Part shown: one piece after another, positions 10,284-19,668 of the stretch
Layout of the letters: each line of letters starts with the position of its first letter
Position numbering within the stretch: the stretch's first letter is position 1
Source: CAWGXG01 sp963826505
Lineage (GTDB): Bacteria; Chloroflexota; Anaerolineae; Aggregatilineales; Aggregatilineaceae
DNA length: 64,000 nucleotides
Assembly (NCBI GenBank): GCA_963826505.1
Contig: CAWGXG010000008.1
Location: 1,869,540-1,933,539, forward strand
Direction: 5' to 3'
The notes under the pieces: generated by a model
Seen by the model: the letters and a program-made list of their open reading frames with translations, nothing else
What the model was told of the DNA's origin: nothing
Database searches by the model: none
Program-made: the position numbers and the translations under genes

Positions 10284-10901
10284 TCAGTGCACGCAGCTTG
10301 TCGGCACAAAGGCGTCGTGAATCCCGCTCACGAAGATTTCTGTCCATGACTGGCCATCGGTGCCCTGGACTGGGGTCGGACTGACAAACCAGGTTTGCCC
10401 ATTGGTAACCGCGTTATCCCCCACGGGGCTGCCACCGGGCGTATCGTACACAGGCGTGTCACAGCCGATGGTGTGAAGGACGAACCCGGTCGGGATAGGG
10501 ACTCCCTGGAAGACCAGATCGGAGCAGGTGCCGGTGGCGGTGAAGACGACCTGCTGAAGAAAACCATTCTCCGCCACACTGATAAACGACACAGTGATCG
10601 GATTGGCCGTCGGCGGGGTGGTGAACACGAGGTCGCCAAAGACGTAATCCCCTAGCGGGAGCGAGTTGTAGAAGTCACGCAGCACGATGCCAGCGCCATC
10701 TGTGGCCAGGATTCGAAAATCTTCGTTTCCTACGGTCGAGTTATTGCGGTCAAGCGTGACGACACCGGGGCCAAAGTCAAAGGCATCCGTACAGGTAATC
10801 TGGAGGGTTCCACTGTACGAGCTAGCCTGGACCACGTTGAAACCGTTCGATAGGACGAAAAGCAGGACGAGACTGGCAACCAAAAATCCCCTGCGGAACA
10901 T
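10284..10901 (-). CDS. Small secreted protein of unknown function
   Basis: This 205-residue protein has a clear signal peptide (FLVASLVLLFVLSNGFNVVQA). The exported part is beta-rich with paired Cys residues (ITCTDAF, GTCSDLVF, IGCDTPVY). The last 60 residues resemble an SH3-like segment (GCDTPVYDTPGGSPVGDNAV, TNGQTWFVSP, WTEIFVSG), which in similar exported proteins serves as a surface-binding module. No catalytic motif is visible. It is transcribed leftward from the AT-rich region shared with the kinase gene at 11139 and ends before a strong hairpin. Confidence 0.6.
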   Translation of the reverse strand: MFRRGFLVASLVLLFVLSNGFNVVQASSYSGTLQITCTDAFDFGPGVVTLDRNNSTVGNEDFRILATDGAGIVLRDFYNSLPLGDYVFGDLVFTTPPTANPITVSFISVAENGFLQQVVFTATGTCSDLVFQGVPIPTGFVLHTIGCDTPVYDTPGGSPVGDNAVTNGQTWFVSPTPVQGTDGQSWTEIFVSGIHDAFVPTSCVH

Positions 10902-11138
10902 GGTAGATCCCTTTCCCTCATCCAGCGATATACATATATCGTACGATTGAATTGTATTTTTTCAAGTAGGATAAAATATATTACATGTAAATACTTGTAT
11001 ATAGAAACATATTGGTATAATTATCTGATACGCGGCGGGTTTCAAATAAGATGTGTCTTCAAGCCAAAAAGCTCACCTCGTCCAGCCAGGAAAATGGATC
11101 GGTCTGCTATAATCTCGGAAAACCTATGAGACACCTCT
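10902..11138. promoter_or_regulatory. AT-rich divergent promoter region
   Basis: This region is much richer in A+T than its surroundings. A TATAAT hexamer at 11016-11021, with a TTGTAT-like box 15-16 bases upstream, is a plausible promoter for the rightward kinase gene. Promoters for the leftward secreted protein must also lie here. The assignments rest on motif reading alone. Confidence 0.45.
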
Positions 11139-12299
11139 ATGTCTGAATCCGACACGCAACAACTCGAACGGCGCAATCGCGAGCTATCGATCCTGAACAG
11201 CATCGCCGAAGCGCTCAACCACAAAGTCGATCTAGCGCAGTCGCTGCAAACGGCGCTGGCCCAGGCTGCCGAGCTGCTCGGGTTACGCACGGGTTGGGTC
11301 TGGCTGCTGCGCGAGGAAACCGGCGCGGCTTACCTGGCCGCGGCGCTAAATCTGCCCCCTGCTCTGGCGAACGCGCCGCACCGCATGGAGGGCCGCTGTT
11401 ACTGCCTGGACACCTACCGCGCGGGCGACCTGAACGGGGCGGCCAACGTCAATGTGGTGACGTGCAGCCGGCTCAAGTGGCTGGTCGACGGCACAGAAGG
11501 ACTGCGCTATCACGCCAGCATTCCGCTATACGCGCATGGCAAACAACTCGGCGTGATGAACGTCGCTAGCTCGGACTGGCGCGAGTTGTCGCCGGACGAT
11601 CTGCGGCTGCTGTATACGATCGGCGATCTGTTGAGCATCGCGATCGAACGCGCGCGTCTGTTCGAGCGCAGCGTGCAATTTGGCGCGATCGAGGAGCGTA
11701 ACCGGCTGGCGCGCGAAATCCACGACACGCTGGCGCAAGGCTTGGCCGCCATCGCCCTGCATCTCGAAACTGCCGATGCCCTGCTCGACAACGAGGCGAC
11801 GGCGGCGCAGGCCCAACAGACCGTACAACAGGCGCTCGCACTGACTCGCAAGAACCTCGATGAGGCGCGCCGCTCGGTGATGGACCTGCGCGCCGCACCG
11901 TTGGAAGGGCGTAGTCTGCCCGAAGCGCTGACCTCTCTGGCGCAGGAATGGGCGACCAAAGGCGATCTGGGGCTCAACGTCACGCTGACCGGGCAATATC
12001 ATCCGCTGCCGGTGCGCGTCGAGGCCGGGCTGTATCGCATGGCGCAGGAAGCCTTTACCAACGTCGTAAATCACGCGCGCGCCCAACATCTCGACGTGAC
12101 GCTGATCATCACACCCGAAAAGGCCGAGCTCGTGATTGAGGATGACGGCCAAGGCTTCGACGCCGACCAGATTCCGAAGGGCCGCTACGGCCTGACCGGT
12201 ATCAACGAGCGTGCCCGGCTGTTGAGCGGTCACCTAAGTCTGGCTACCTGCCCCGGCGAGGGCACACGCCTCACCATTACCGTCCCGTTGGAGGTATGA
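11139..12299 (+). CDS. Cytoplasmic sensor histidine kinase, GAF-HisKA_3-HATPase
   Basis: It has an N-terminal GAF domain (about residues 20-175) with Cys residues in CYCLD and VVTCSRLKW that could bind a ligand or metal. A HisKA_3 dimerisation domain with the phospho-accepting His in REIHDTLAQG (about residue 195) follows, then a HATPase domain (NVVNHARA, DDGQGFD, GRYGLTGINERA). There are no membrane segments, so it senses a cytoplasmic signal. This NarX/DegS-type architecture pairs with LuxR-type regulators, and such a gene follows with a 4-base overlap. No Shine-Dalgarno is obvious before ATG 11139. Confidence 0.88.
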   Translation: MSESDTQQLERRNRELSILNSIAEALNHKVDLAQSLQTALAQAAELLGLRTGWVWLLREETGAAYLAAALNLPPALANAPHRMEGRCYCLDTYRAGDLNGAANVNVVTCSRLKWLVDGTEGLRYHASIPLYAHGKQLGVMNVASSDWRELSPDDLRLLYTIGDLLSIAIERARLFERSVQFGAIEERNRLAREIHDTLAQGLAAIALHLETADALLDNEATAAQAQQTVQQALALTRKNLDEARRSVMDLRAAPLEGRSLPEALTSLAQEWATKGDLGLNVTLTGQYHPLPVRVEAGLYRMAQEAFTNVVNHARAQHLDVTLIITPEKAELVIEDDGQGFDADQIPKGRYGLTGINERARLLSGHLSLATCPGEGTRLTITVPLEV

Positions 12300-12952
12300 G
12301 TATGGCCGATCCGATTCGTATTTTGGTCGCGGACGATCACCCCATCGTGCGGGATGGATTAGTCGCCGTGCTGAATACGCAAGCCGATTTCGACGTAGTG
12401 GGCGAAGCGGGCACCGGCCCCGATACCATCGCGCGCGCCGCCGACCTAGGTCCTGACGTCGTGCTGCTCGATCTCGAAATGCCGGAGATGGACGGACTCG
12501 CTACGCTCGAACACCTGCGCCAGCGCGACCCCGCGATCAAGGTCATTATCTTCACCGCGTTCGACACAGACGAGCGCGTCCTCAAGGCGATTCAGGCCGG
12601 TGCCCAGGGATATCTGCTCAAGGGCGTGCCGCGCGAGGATGTTTTCCAGGCGGTGCGCGCGGTGCATGCCGGGGGAGCCTTACTGCAACCGGTGATCGTG
12701 TCCAAGCTGCTGCGGCAGGTGGAGCAAGACCAACACGCCGCCAACGATCCTGACGCGCTGACCGAGCGCGAGCGCGACGTGCTGCGCCTGATGGCGCGCG
12801 GTCTGACCAACAAAGCGATCGCTGCCAAGCTGGTGATCACCGAGCGCACAGTCAAATTTCACGTCAGCGCCATCCTCAGTAAGCTGGACGCCGGAAACCG
12901 CACCGAAGCGGTTACACTGGCGGCCCAACAAGGCTTGGTCGACCTCTCGTAA
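12296..12952 (+). CDS. NarL/LuxR-type response regulator
   Basis: A receiver domain (residues 1-125) carries the acidic pair VADDH, the phospho-Asp in VLLDLEMP (about residue 59) and Lys in LLKGVPRED. A LuxR-type helix-turn-helix follows (LTERERDVLRLMARGLTNKAIA, TERTVKFHVSAIL). It is the cognate partner of the preceding kinase: ATG 12296 overlaps that gene's TGA, and a second ATG lies at 12302. On phosphorylation it should bind DNA as a dimer. Its targets are not evident. Confidence 0.92.
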   Translation: MSMADPIRILVADDHPIVRDGLVAVLNTQADFDVVGEAGTGPDTIARAADLGPDVVLLDLEMPEMDGLATLEHLRQRDPAIKVIIFTAFDTDERVLKAIQAGAQGYLLKGVPREDVFQAVRAVHAGGALLQPVIVSKLLRQVEQDQHAANDPDALTERERDVLRLMARGLTNKAIAAKLVITERTVKFHVSAILSKLDAGNRTEAVTLAAQQGLVDLS

Positions 12953-13068
12953 CAGCCAAAGACTGGACCTTCGTACAGGTGCGGACTGGCCCGTCGACCG
13001 GTGTGGCGGGCCGGGTTATCTGCGATCATGTAACCAGGATAGGCTGCACGAGAGGATGATCACATTCT

Positions 13069-14168
13069 ATGGATCGCAACACATTCGACACCTGGATACA
13101 CGCCCTGGGCCGCGCCTGGGAAACACGCGACGCCGATCTGGCCGCGCAGCAGTTCACCGAGGACGCGACGTACCAGGAAAACCCCTTTGACGACCCCTTG
13201 CGCGGGCGCGACGCCATCCGGCGCTATTGGGCCGATCTGCCCCGCCAGCAAGACGATATTTCGGTCACGTTCGAAATCCTCGACGTGACGGCGGAAACCG
13301 GCGTTGCCCGCTGGATGGCGACTTTCACACGGCTGCCGTCGGGCGACCGCGCCCGGTTGGATGGCGTGCTGGTCGCGTCTTTCAAGGATGGATCGAAGCA
13401 GGCGCATGCCTTCCGCGAATGGTGGCACGCACAGGATACACCGCCGGATCGCCGCGTGGCACTCATCACCGGGGCCAGCCGCGGGCTGGGCGCTACGCTG
13501 GCCGAATTCCTGGCCGGGCAAGGCTACGCTCTGATTTTGACGGCGCGCGGCGGGGACGCATTGGCGGCGGCGGCGAAATCGCTGGCGCATTTTGGGACCC
13601 CGATCACAACGCTGGCGGGCGACATCACTGACCCGGCGCATCGCGCGCGGCTAATCGAGGCGGCGCGCAGTCTGGGACGGCTCGACCTGCTGATCAACAA
13701 CGCGTCCGATCTTGGCCCCAGCCCGCTGCCCACGCTGGCCGATTACCCGCTGGATGCGCTGGAGCGCGTCTTCGCGGTCAACGTAATCGCGCCGGTTGGG
13801 TTGGTGCAGCTAGCGCTGCCATTGCTCAAAGCGAGCCAGGGGCGGATCGTCAACATCAGCAGCGACGCAGCGGTCGGCGGCTATGACAACTGGGGCGGCT
13901 ACGGCGCGAGCAAAGCCGCGCTCGACCTCATCTCCCTCACTCTGGCCAACGAACTACGCGACGCCGGAGTGAGCGTTGTGAGCGTCGATCCGGGCGATAT
14001 GCGCACGGTAATGCACCAGCAGGCTTCCCAGGCCAGGATATTTCGGACCGGCCCGAACCGGAGGTCACGCTGCCGTTTTGGGCGTGGCTGTTGGGGCAGG
14101 ATCCGCTGGAAGTGAGCGGCGGGCGCTACCAGGCGCAGGCCGAACAGTGGGAGGCGGTGAGCGCATGA
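13069..14168 (+). CDS. Short-chain dehydrogenase with N-terminal SnoaL-like domain, frame-broken
   Basis: Residues 1-125 look like a SnoaL/NTF2-like domain (ALGRAWETRDADLAAQQFTED, DPLRGRDAIRRYW). Residues 130-345 form a Rossmann SDR with the TGASRGLG nucleotide motif, NNAS, the catalytic Ser in VNISSDAAVGG and the Tyr/Lys pair in GGYGASKAALD. A missing base near 14025 breaks the frame. Beyond it the reading VTLPFWAWLLGQDPLEVSGG restores a normal SDR C-terminus ending at 14168. The fusion of an NTF2-like domain to an SDR is uncommon; the substrate is unknown. Its stop overlaps the next ATG. Confidence 0.78.
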
Positions 14169-15240
14169 AACGCCGAGAGCTGATGTTCCCCCGCCCGCCT
14201 GAACTGCAAGCCACCGCTCCGCCGGAAATGCGCGGTCTGGCCCGCGACGAGGCGCGTCTGATGGTCAGCGACATCAGACGGGCATGTCCATACGCAGTTC
14301 CGTCATCTGCCGGACTTTTTGCAGGCGGGCGATCTGCTGGTCGTCAATCACAGCGCGACGCTGCCCGCCAGCCTACCCGCCAGCGGCTCCCCTGGCGCGT
14401 TTATCCTCAACCTGTCCACGCATTATGGGCGCGGGTTGTGGGTCGCCGAGCCGCGTTGGAGCGCCGGACAGCCGGGGCCGCTACCACTGGTCGCCGGTGA
14501 AATGATCCGCGCGGGCGGCTTGAGCGCCCGGCTGGTCGCACCCTACCCCGGGTCTGCCCCGGCTGTGGTTCGTGCAGTTCGAGGGCGATGTGGACGCCGC
14601 TATGCGGGCGTTTGGCACGCCGATCCACTATGGGTACGTAGAGAAATCGTATCCGCTCGACGCCTACCAGACCGTGTTTTCCACCGTGCCCGGCAGCGCG
14701 GAAATGCCCTCGGCAGCCCAGCCGTTTACGCCGCGTGTCGTGGCGGCGCTGCGCGCGCGGGGCATCGCCATCGCCGGGCTGGTGCTGCATACGGGCGTCT
14801 CCAGCCTGGAAGTCGACGAGGAGATCGTGGAAGATCACCCGCTGTACGCGGAGCCCTTTGAGGTGCCGCTGGCAACCGCGCGGGCGGTCAATGAGGCACG
14901 GCGCGCGGGGCGGCGCGTGATCGCGGTCGGAACAACAGTGGTCCGCGCGCTGGAATCGGCGTGGGATGGCGCGCAGGTGCGCCCCATGACCGGCTTCACA
15001 CGCTTGTACGTGCATCCGGGACGCGGCGTGCATGTGATTGACGGGCTGATCACCGGGCTGCACGACCCCGTGACGAGCCATCTCGCGATGCTGTACGCCC
15101 TGGCGGACCAGGAGACGATCCGGTCAGCGTATGCCGAAGCGGTCGCCGAGGGGTATCTGTGGCACGAGTTCGGCGACAGCCACCTGATTCTGGTGAACGA
15201 TCGTGCGGCGCGGTCCCAGGCGGATCAGTCCGCCGCGTGA
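14165..15240 (+). CDS. queA: S-adenosylmethionine:tRNA ribosyltransferase-isomerase (QueA-like), frame-broken
   Basis: QueA transfers and isomerises the ribosyl moiety of SAM onto preQ1-modified tRNA in queuosine synthesis. Family features are visible across three frames: PPEMRGLARDEARLMV, HLPDFLQAGDLLVVNHSATLPAS, FTPRVVAALRARGI, LHTGVSSLEVDEE, GRRVIAVGTTVVRALES and GLITGLHDPVTSHLAML. Extra bases near 14280 and 14555 break the frame; read through, the protein is about 355 residues, within the family range. ATG 14165 overlaps the SDR stop (ATGA). No other queuosine gene is nearby, so the specific substrate is inferred from family only. Confidence 0.8.
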
Positions 15241-15264
15241 CGCCGGGCAGTCTCGATGTATGTG

Positions 15265-15300
15265 AACGGGTTGGCCTTTACTTCTCGGCCAACCCGTTTT
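15265..15300 (+). terminator. Intrinsic terminator of queA-like gene
   Basis: A perfect 12-bp stem (15265-15276 with 15287-15298) with a 10-base loop ends in a TTTT run, directly after the stop at 15240. Confidence 0.88.
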
Positions 15301-15378
15301 GATCATTTAGTTGCCTGCGAGCATGTTGGCCACCGGCGTTCAATTGCTGGTCGCTCACTTGCTCTCATTTTCAACAGG

Positions 15379-17796
15379 TCACGGCACGAAGTGTCCTGTG
15401 ATTGTGCAACTGGTAGTCATCGTGATAGACACGGGATTGGAACTTCCGCTCGCGCCGCATCCCGTCCAGTTGCTGAAAGTGAATTTTGATTCGGGAACAG
15501 CGCTGACCTGTACGACGGTACTCGAGAGATAACCCGAAACGCCAGAATTGGTAGTGCAGTTGGTCGACGTCAGGATATTCACCGCATTGCCGACGTTTGG
15601 CGGATCAGCGACCGCCGCCAAGGTGTGGCACTGCCCGCCGTCGTCCGGTCCACCGCCGAGACACGTCGCCGGATCCCACAAGCACGCGCCGTCCGGTGAG
15701 GTCACGCACTCGTTAGCCGGATGCCCGCACGTATCGCACGATCCGCACGCCCCCCAGCCGCCGCCGGGGCCCTCGCCGGGTTCTTCGTCGTCCGGAATGA
15801 CCGGCGGAATCTCCACTTGGGGCACTTGCGTGCACAGTCCGACAGTGGCGACATCACTCTGCGCCACCCACAGACTGAGCGCCATGATGCCGCCAGGAAT
15901 CTGGGACTTGTCGATCTCCCACCAGGGATTACCGTCGGTGCCGATGGCCTGTCCAACGACCAGGATTTCCGTGTCGGGCGGCAGGTAGGCAAAGATGCTG
16001 CGGTCCGGACCGGGTCCGACCCGTACGGGGATGTCCAATCGATCAGTGCGCACAGCGCACGGCACGTTCGGCTGGACTTGCGAGTGCAGCGTGAGTTCCG
16101 CCGTACACTCGATCGGCCAGCCGAGCACGCGCAGCACGAAGTGGAACCCTCCGTAGCCCTCGGTTGGAAAGAAGGTGAAGGTCGACTCGCTGGGCATCAA
16201 TGTAGCGCCCAGAACCTGCGTCTCGCCGCCGCCTTCCGCGATGCCATACGCCGCCAGCTCGTAACCGGTGGCGCCGTCCAGCGGCGCCCAGTTGAGCACG
16301 ATCGCGCCGGTGGCGGGGTCGCTGCTGGCCGTCAGACCGAGATCAGGGCACGTGAATTGTTGGGGCAGGAAGTTCACGATCACTTCGTCCGAGCAGAGCA
16401 TGCCGCCGCGCGTCATCCATAGGACGAAGCGCACGCCGCTCAACGTCGGCGGGAAGTGGTCGAAGGTGCGCCCGGCCGAGTCACCCGGCATGATCAGACG
16501 CCCGCTGAAAATTTCTTCGGTGCCGATGATGCTGTACAGATCGATCGCGAATTGGTCCGCGCCGAGCGTGGGATCCCAGTTCAGCGCGACGGCGTTCATC
16601 GCGGGCACGATGATTTCCGCCGCCAGCCCGAGATCGGGGCATTCTGGCGAGGTCTGCTCGATCGTGATCGTGGTGTTCTGCGCGCAGATCACAGCGCCAT
16701 CGGCCAGGACTTCCAGCGTGAAGCGGTAGCCGATATACCCTTCGGTAGGCAGAATCCATGTGAACTCAGTCGGATCGCCGGGTGTCCAGTCGGCGTGCGT
16801 CAGGTAGACTTCGCCGCCGTCTGTCGTGATCCCGATCACGCGCACGGTGTAGCCATCCGCGCCCGGCATCTCGTCCCAGAAGACCGTCGTGGCGGCGGCC
16901 ATGTGCAGCCCCTGCTCCGCCCGGAGATGGAGATCGGGACATCCGCCGCCGGGCACGAAGGTATTCGTGCCGGGGCATGGCGTGCAGTCGCCCGCCAGAC
17001 CGCCCAACGTCTGCCCGCCCGTGCAGCCGGGATTATCGCCAGAGCACGTGACCAGCAGCCGGATCATCCCGGACAAAGCCGGTTCGGCGGCCAGCACTTC
17101 GACCTCGTAGCGCCCGCTGTCGGGCTGGACGGTGACCCAATCCTCGGTTTCCTCCCCGCCACGCAGCAGCGCGACGGTCTGCCCGCGCTGATCGCGTACC
17201 TTGACCACGAACGGGAACGTGAACGGTTGGCCCTCATCCAGATCGGTCACGACCAGGGTCGTAGGGCAAGCTTCCGTCTCGAAGGTGAAGAACTGGGGAT
17301 CGGCGATCTGCGGAATCGTCACGTCCACCGCCTGGCCATATTCCAGGGCAGTCGCCGTCGCCGGGCCGCGCCCTAACAGGCTGAGCAGGAAATCGCCGGT
17401 CGTGCCGTTCTCGCCACTCAGCCGCACCAAGTAAGCACCCGCATCCTTCAAAAACGCGGACAGGTGCGCGCCCGCGGGCTCGCCGCCGAGCGTGTTCTGT
17501 ATCCTCTGGCTAAGGAGCACCCCGTTCGGGGCGACCAGTTCCAGCCGGAGATCGAGACTGCCGGTCCAGGGTTCGGCGGTGATGTCCACGAAATCACCCG
17601 CCGCGCCGGTGAAACTATAGGTAACGAGGGGTAGAGAGACCGAGATCGTCCCATAGACTTTTGAGCCATAGCCGAGCGATCCGCCCGCCTGGGCCTGGGT
17701 GGTCGCAGCCGGATGCTGCGCCGTCGCCACGATCGCCGCCAACAGGGCGATCCCGAACAACGCCAGACGGAGTCTGTGTGTACGCTTGTGATTCAT
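15379..17796 (-). CDS. Large secreted multidomain protein with PPC-like and repeat domains
   Basis: The start is ATG 17796, with a strong GGAGGGAGG site upstream and an immediate signal peptide (LALFGIALLAAIVATAQ). A bacterial pre-peptidase C-terminal-like (PPC) beta domain follows (LGYGSKVYGTISVSLPLVTYSF), then three fibronectin-like repeats each beginning with a CPDL motif. Next are an SH3-like segment (IPVRVGPGPDRSIFAYLPPD), a Cys-rich linker (CGSCDTCGHPANEC) and a C-terminal InlB/divergent repeat-like domain (FTFSNWTGCG). No enzyme domain is present, so it is probably an adhesive or cell-surface protein. It is paralogous to the neighbour upstream at 17820-19295. Confidence 0.7.
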   Translation of the reverse strand: MNHKRTHRLRLALFGIALLAAIVATAQHPAATTQAQAGGSLGYGSKVYGTISVSLPLVTYSFTGAAGDFVDITAEPWTGSLDLRLELVAPNGVLLSQRIQNTLGGEPAGAHLSAFLKDAGAYLVRLSGENGTTGDFLLSLLGRGPATATALEYGQAVDVTIPQIADPQFFTFETEACPTTLVVTDLDEGQPFTFPFVVKVRDQRGQTVALLRGGEETEDWVTVQPDSGRYEVEVLAAEPALSGMIRLLVTCSGDNPGCTGGQTLGGLAGDCTPCPGTNTFVPGGGCPDLHLRAEQGLHMAAATTVFWDEMPGADGYTVRVIGITTDGGEVYLTHADWTPGDPTEFTWILPTEGYIGYRFTLEVLADGAVICAQNTTITIEQTSPECPDLGLAAEIIVPAMNAVALNWDPTLGADQFAIDLYSIIGTEEIFSGRLIMPGDSAGRTFDHFPPTLSGVRFVLWMTRGGMLCSDEVIVNFLPQQFTCPDLGLTASSDPATGAIVLNWAPLDGATGYELAAYGIAEGGGETQVLGATLMPSESTFTFFPTEGYGGFHFVLRVLGWPIECTAELTLHSQVQPNVPCAVRTDRLDIPVRVGPGPDRSIFAYLPPDTEILVVGQAIGTDGNPWWEIDKSQIPGGIMALSLWVAQSDVATVGLCTQVPQVEIPPVIPDDEEPGEGPGGGWGACGSCDTCGHPANECVTSPDGACLWDPATCLGGGPDDGGQCHTLAAVADPPNVGNAVNILTSTNCTTNSGVSGYLSSTVVQVSAVPESKFTFSNWTGCGASGSSNPVSITMTTSCTITGHFVP

Positions 17797-17819
17797 CGCT
17801 TTTCCTCCCTCTCCTGGCG

Positions 17820-19295
17820 TCACGCCGCCGGTCCCCAATGTACTGGACCGGACTCTTCGAATTCGATGTCGGCGCTGCCGCTGCACAGGTAGCCCTGCGG
17901 CATATCGCCGAAGGCGCCACCGCCAGCCGCGTCACGGTAGGCATCGACCCCAACGCGAAACCGGTTGTAGTCTGAGGGGAAGACGCCCGACAGGTGATAC
18001 GAGTTGGCGTCGCCGGGCACCGTGAAGACACGAATCCCGATCAGGCCGCCATCGTCGCCAATGGCATAGACGTGGAGCAGATACGCGGCTGCGCCGGGCA
18101 CCCCGCCCCAGGAGGCGACGGCCATGCGTTCACCGGGCACGATGTCGGCTCCCACGGAGATACCCGAGCATTCCGCGGTGTGGCCTTCAGTACCGATTGG
18201 GGCGTCGTCGCTGCACAGATAGCCGTCCGTCTCGTTCCCCGCGTTCACGATAGCCGTGAACGGTCCACGGCTGAGGTCTTCAGGACGGAAGGTATAGGTA
18301 TGGCTGGTCTCGCCTTCCAGCATGATCGGCGAATCCAACAGCATCACGCCGGAGGCGTCGATGATGCTGAAAATGTAGTATTCGGCGCCTTCGACGGGCG
18401 GCCAGGTGAAGGAAGCCGTATCGCCGTCGAGCGTGGCCGCCACCTGGAACGCGTCGCACATCTCGCCGCCGAAGTCGTCGCCGAAGCATGGCCGGCAGAG
18501 CGCGCCGCCCGCCGCCCCACCGGACAGACCGCCGGGGATGCAGCCGGGCGCTTGATCGCCACAGCTCACCAGGATGCGAATGCTGCCCTGCGCCAGCGGA
18601 TCATCCGAGCTCACCGCGACTTCATAGTGTCCGCTATCGGGAGCCAGGATCAGGCGATCCTCCAGGGCGTCGCCGCCGTACAACTGGGCGATCTGGATGC
18701 CCTGCTCGTCGCGCACTTTGACCACGAACGGGAACGTGAATGGCTGTCCCTCGCTCAGATTGGCGACCGTGAACACGGTCGGGCAGTCCTGCGCGTCGAA
18801 GCTGAACATTTGGTCCGGCGCGTTGGGCGGAATCGTCACGTCGACGCTCTGCCCATACCCAAGCGGCGTGGCCGCGGTCGCACCGCGCCCATACAGCTTG
18901 AGCACAAAATCGCCGGCGGTCGAATTCTCCCCGCTCGCCAACAGAGAATAGATGCCGGTCTGCGGCAGGAATAATGACAAAGCGGCACTGAGATTGTCCT
19001 CAGAAAAGGGGTTTGTCGTGCTGCTGCCTACCGTCTGTCCATCCGGTCCCACCAAGACCAACTGGGGATCCAGGGTTCCGGTCCAGTTGCGGATGGTAGC
19101 CTGCACCAGATCACCCGCCGTGCCGTTGAAACTGTAGGTCAGCGATTGGCCCGCTGCCAACGTCCCATAAACGCTGCTGCCGTAGCCAATCGATCCTCCG
19201 ATCTGTGCCTGGGTGATGACGGGCGCAGGCAACAGCAATACCGCGCCCACGATCACCAACCCCACCCTAAGCCATCGTTTCGGTCGAATCTTCAT
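17820..19295 (-). CDS. Secreted PPC-domain protein, paralogue of downstream neighbour
   Basis: A signal peptide (VGLVIVGAVLLLPAPVITQAQ) is followed by a PPC-like beta domain (GSIGYGSSVYGTLAAGQSLTYSF) nearly parallel to that of the next gene. Both then share FDAQDCPTVFTVANLSEGQPF and FTFPFVVKVRD. The C-terminal half has fibronectin-like strands with Cys pairs. The 24-base gap and shared domains point to tandem duplication and probable co-transcription. No catalytic residues are recognised; a surface or matrix role is inferred. Confidence 0.7.
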   Translation of the reverse strand: MKIRPKRWLRVGLVIVGAVLLLPAPVITQAQIGGSIGYGSSVYGTLAAGQSLTYSFNGTAGDLVQATIRNWTGTLDPQLVLVGPDGQTVGSSTTNPFSEDNLSAALSLFLPQTGIYSLLASGENSTAGDFVLKLYGRGATAATPLGYGQSVDVTIPPNAPDQMFSFDAQDCPTVFTVANLSEGQPFTFPFVVKVRDEQGIQIAQLYGGDALEDRLILAPDSGHYEVAVSSDDPLAQGSIRILVSCGDQAPGCIPGGLSGGAAGGALCRPCFGDDFGGEMCDAFQVAATLDGDTASFTWPPVEGAEYYIFSIIDASGVMLLDSPIMLEGETSHTYTFRPEDLSRGPFTAIVNAGNETDGYLCSDDAPIGTEGHTAECSGISVGADIVPGERMAVASWGGVPGAAAYLLHVYAIGDDGGLIGIRVFTVPGDANSYHLSGVFPSDYNRFRVGVDAYRDAAGGGAFGDMPQGYLCSGSADIEFEESGPVHWGPAA

Positions 19296-19635
19296 GATGC
19301 CTCCTCAAAGCTAACGCGATCCATCGATCGGCCGTGCGATTTAGTTGCACTTGGTGCGATGTTTCACAATCATCGTATACCAGTTATGTATTAAAATAAT
19401 TGTGAAGTCATAAATTCAGCGTAAATGTGATAGGCAAACACGCTATCGCAGTCGGCGAAAAGCGAAGAGAGATCGCACCGCGAAGGCGCAGAGGTGGCGG
19501 AGAAGACCAAACAAAGGACAGGAATACGGCTGCACGGCGCGGCGAAAAATCCGAGGACCGGCCTGGAATGCGCCCGTCGCGAAGCGCTTGTTGCACGAAA
19601 TTCACGGCATATGCTAGAATGAGCGCAAACGATTA
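19296..19635. other. Divergent intergenic region with repeat-like tract
   Basis: No gene is visible. Around 19450-19560 there is a purine-rich tract with recurrent GCGAAG, GCAGAG and GGCGGAGAAG units, resembling dispersed extragenic repeats seen in many environmental genomes. An AT-rich stretch near 19370-19410 may hold the promoter of the leftward secreted-protein genes. Confidence 0.4.
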
Positions 19636-19649
19636 CGTAAACGTTTACG
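19636..19649. promoter_or_regulatory. LacI-type operator, probably autoregulatory
   Basis: A perfect 14-bp palindrome, CGTAAACGTTTACG, has the central CG and symmetric arms typical of LacI/GalR operators. It sits 20 bases before the start of a LacI-type gene. A half-site-like AAACGATTACG lies immediately upstream. Confidence 0.75.
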
Positions 19650-19668
19650 ATCTGACCCAAAACAACTT

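Noticed and set aside
19440..19560. Purine-rich repeat tract as a gene or CRISPR leader
   Set aside because: It has no consistent period or coding potential; it looks like a dispersed extragenic repeat and was noted only as such.
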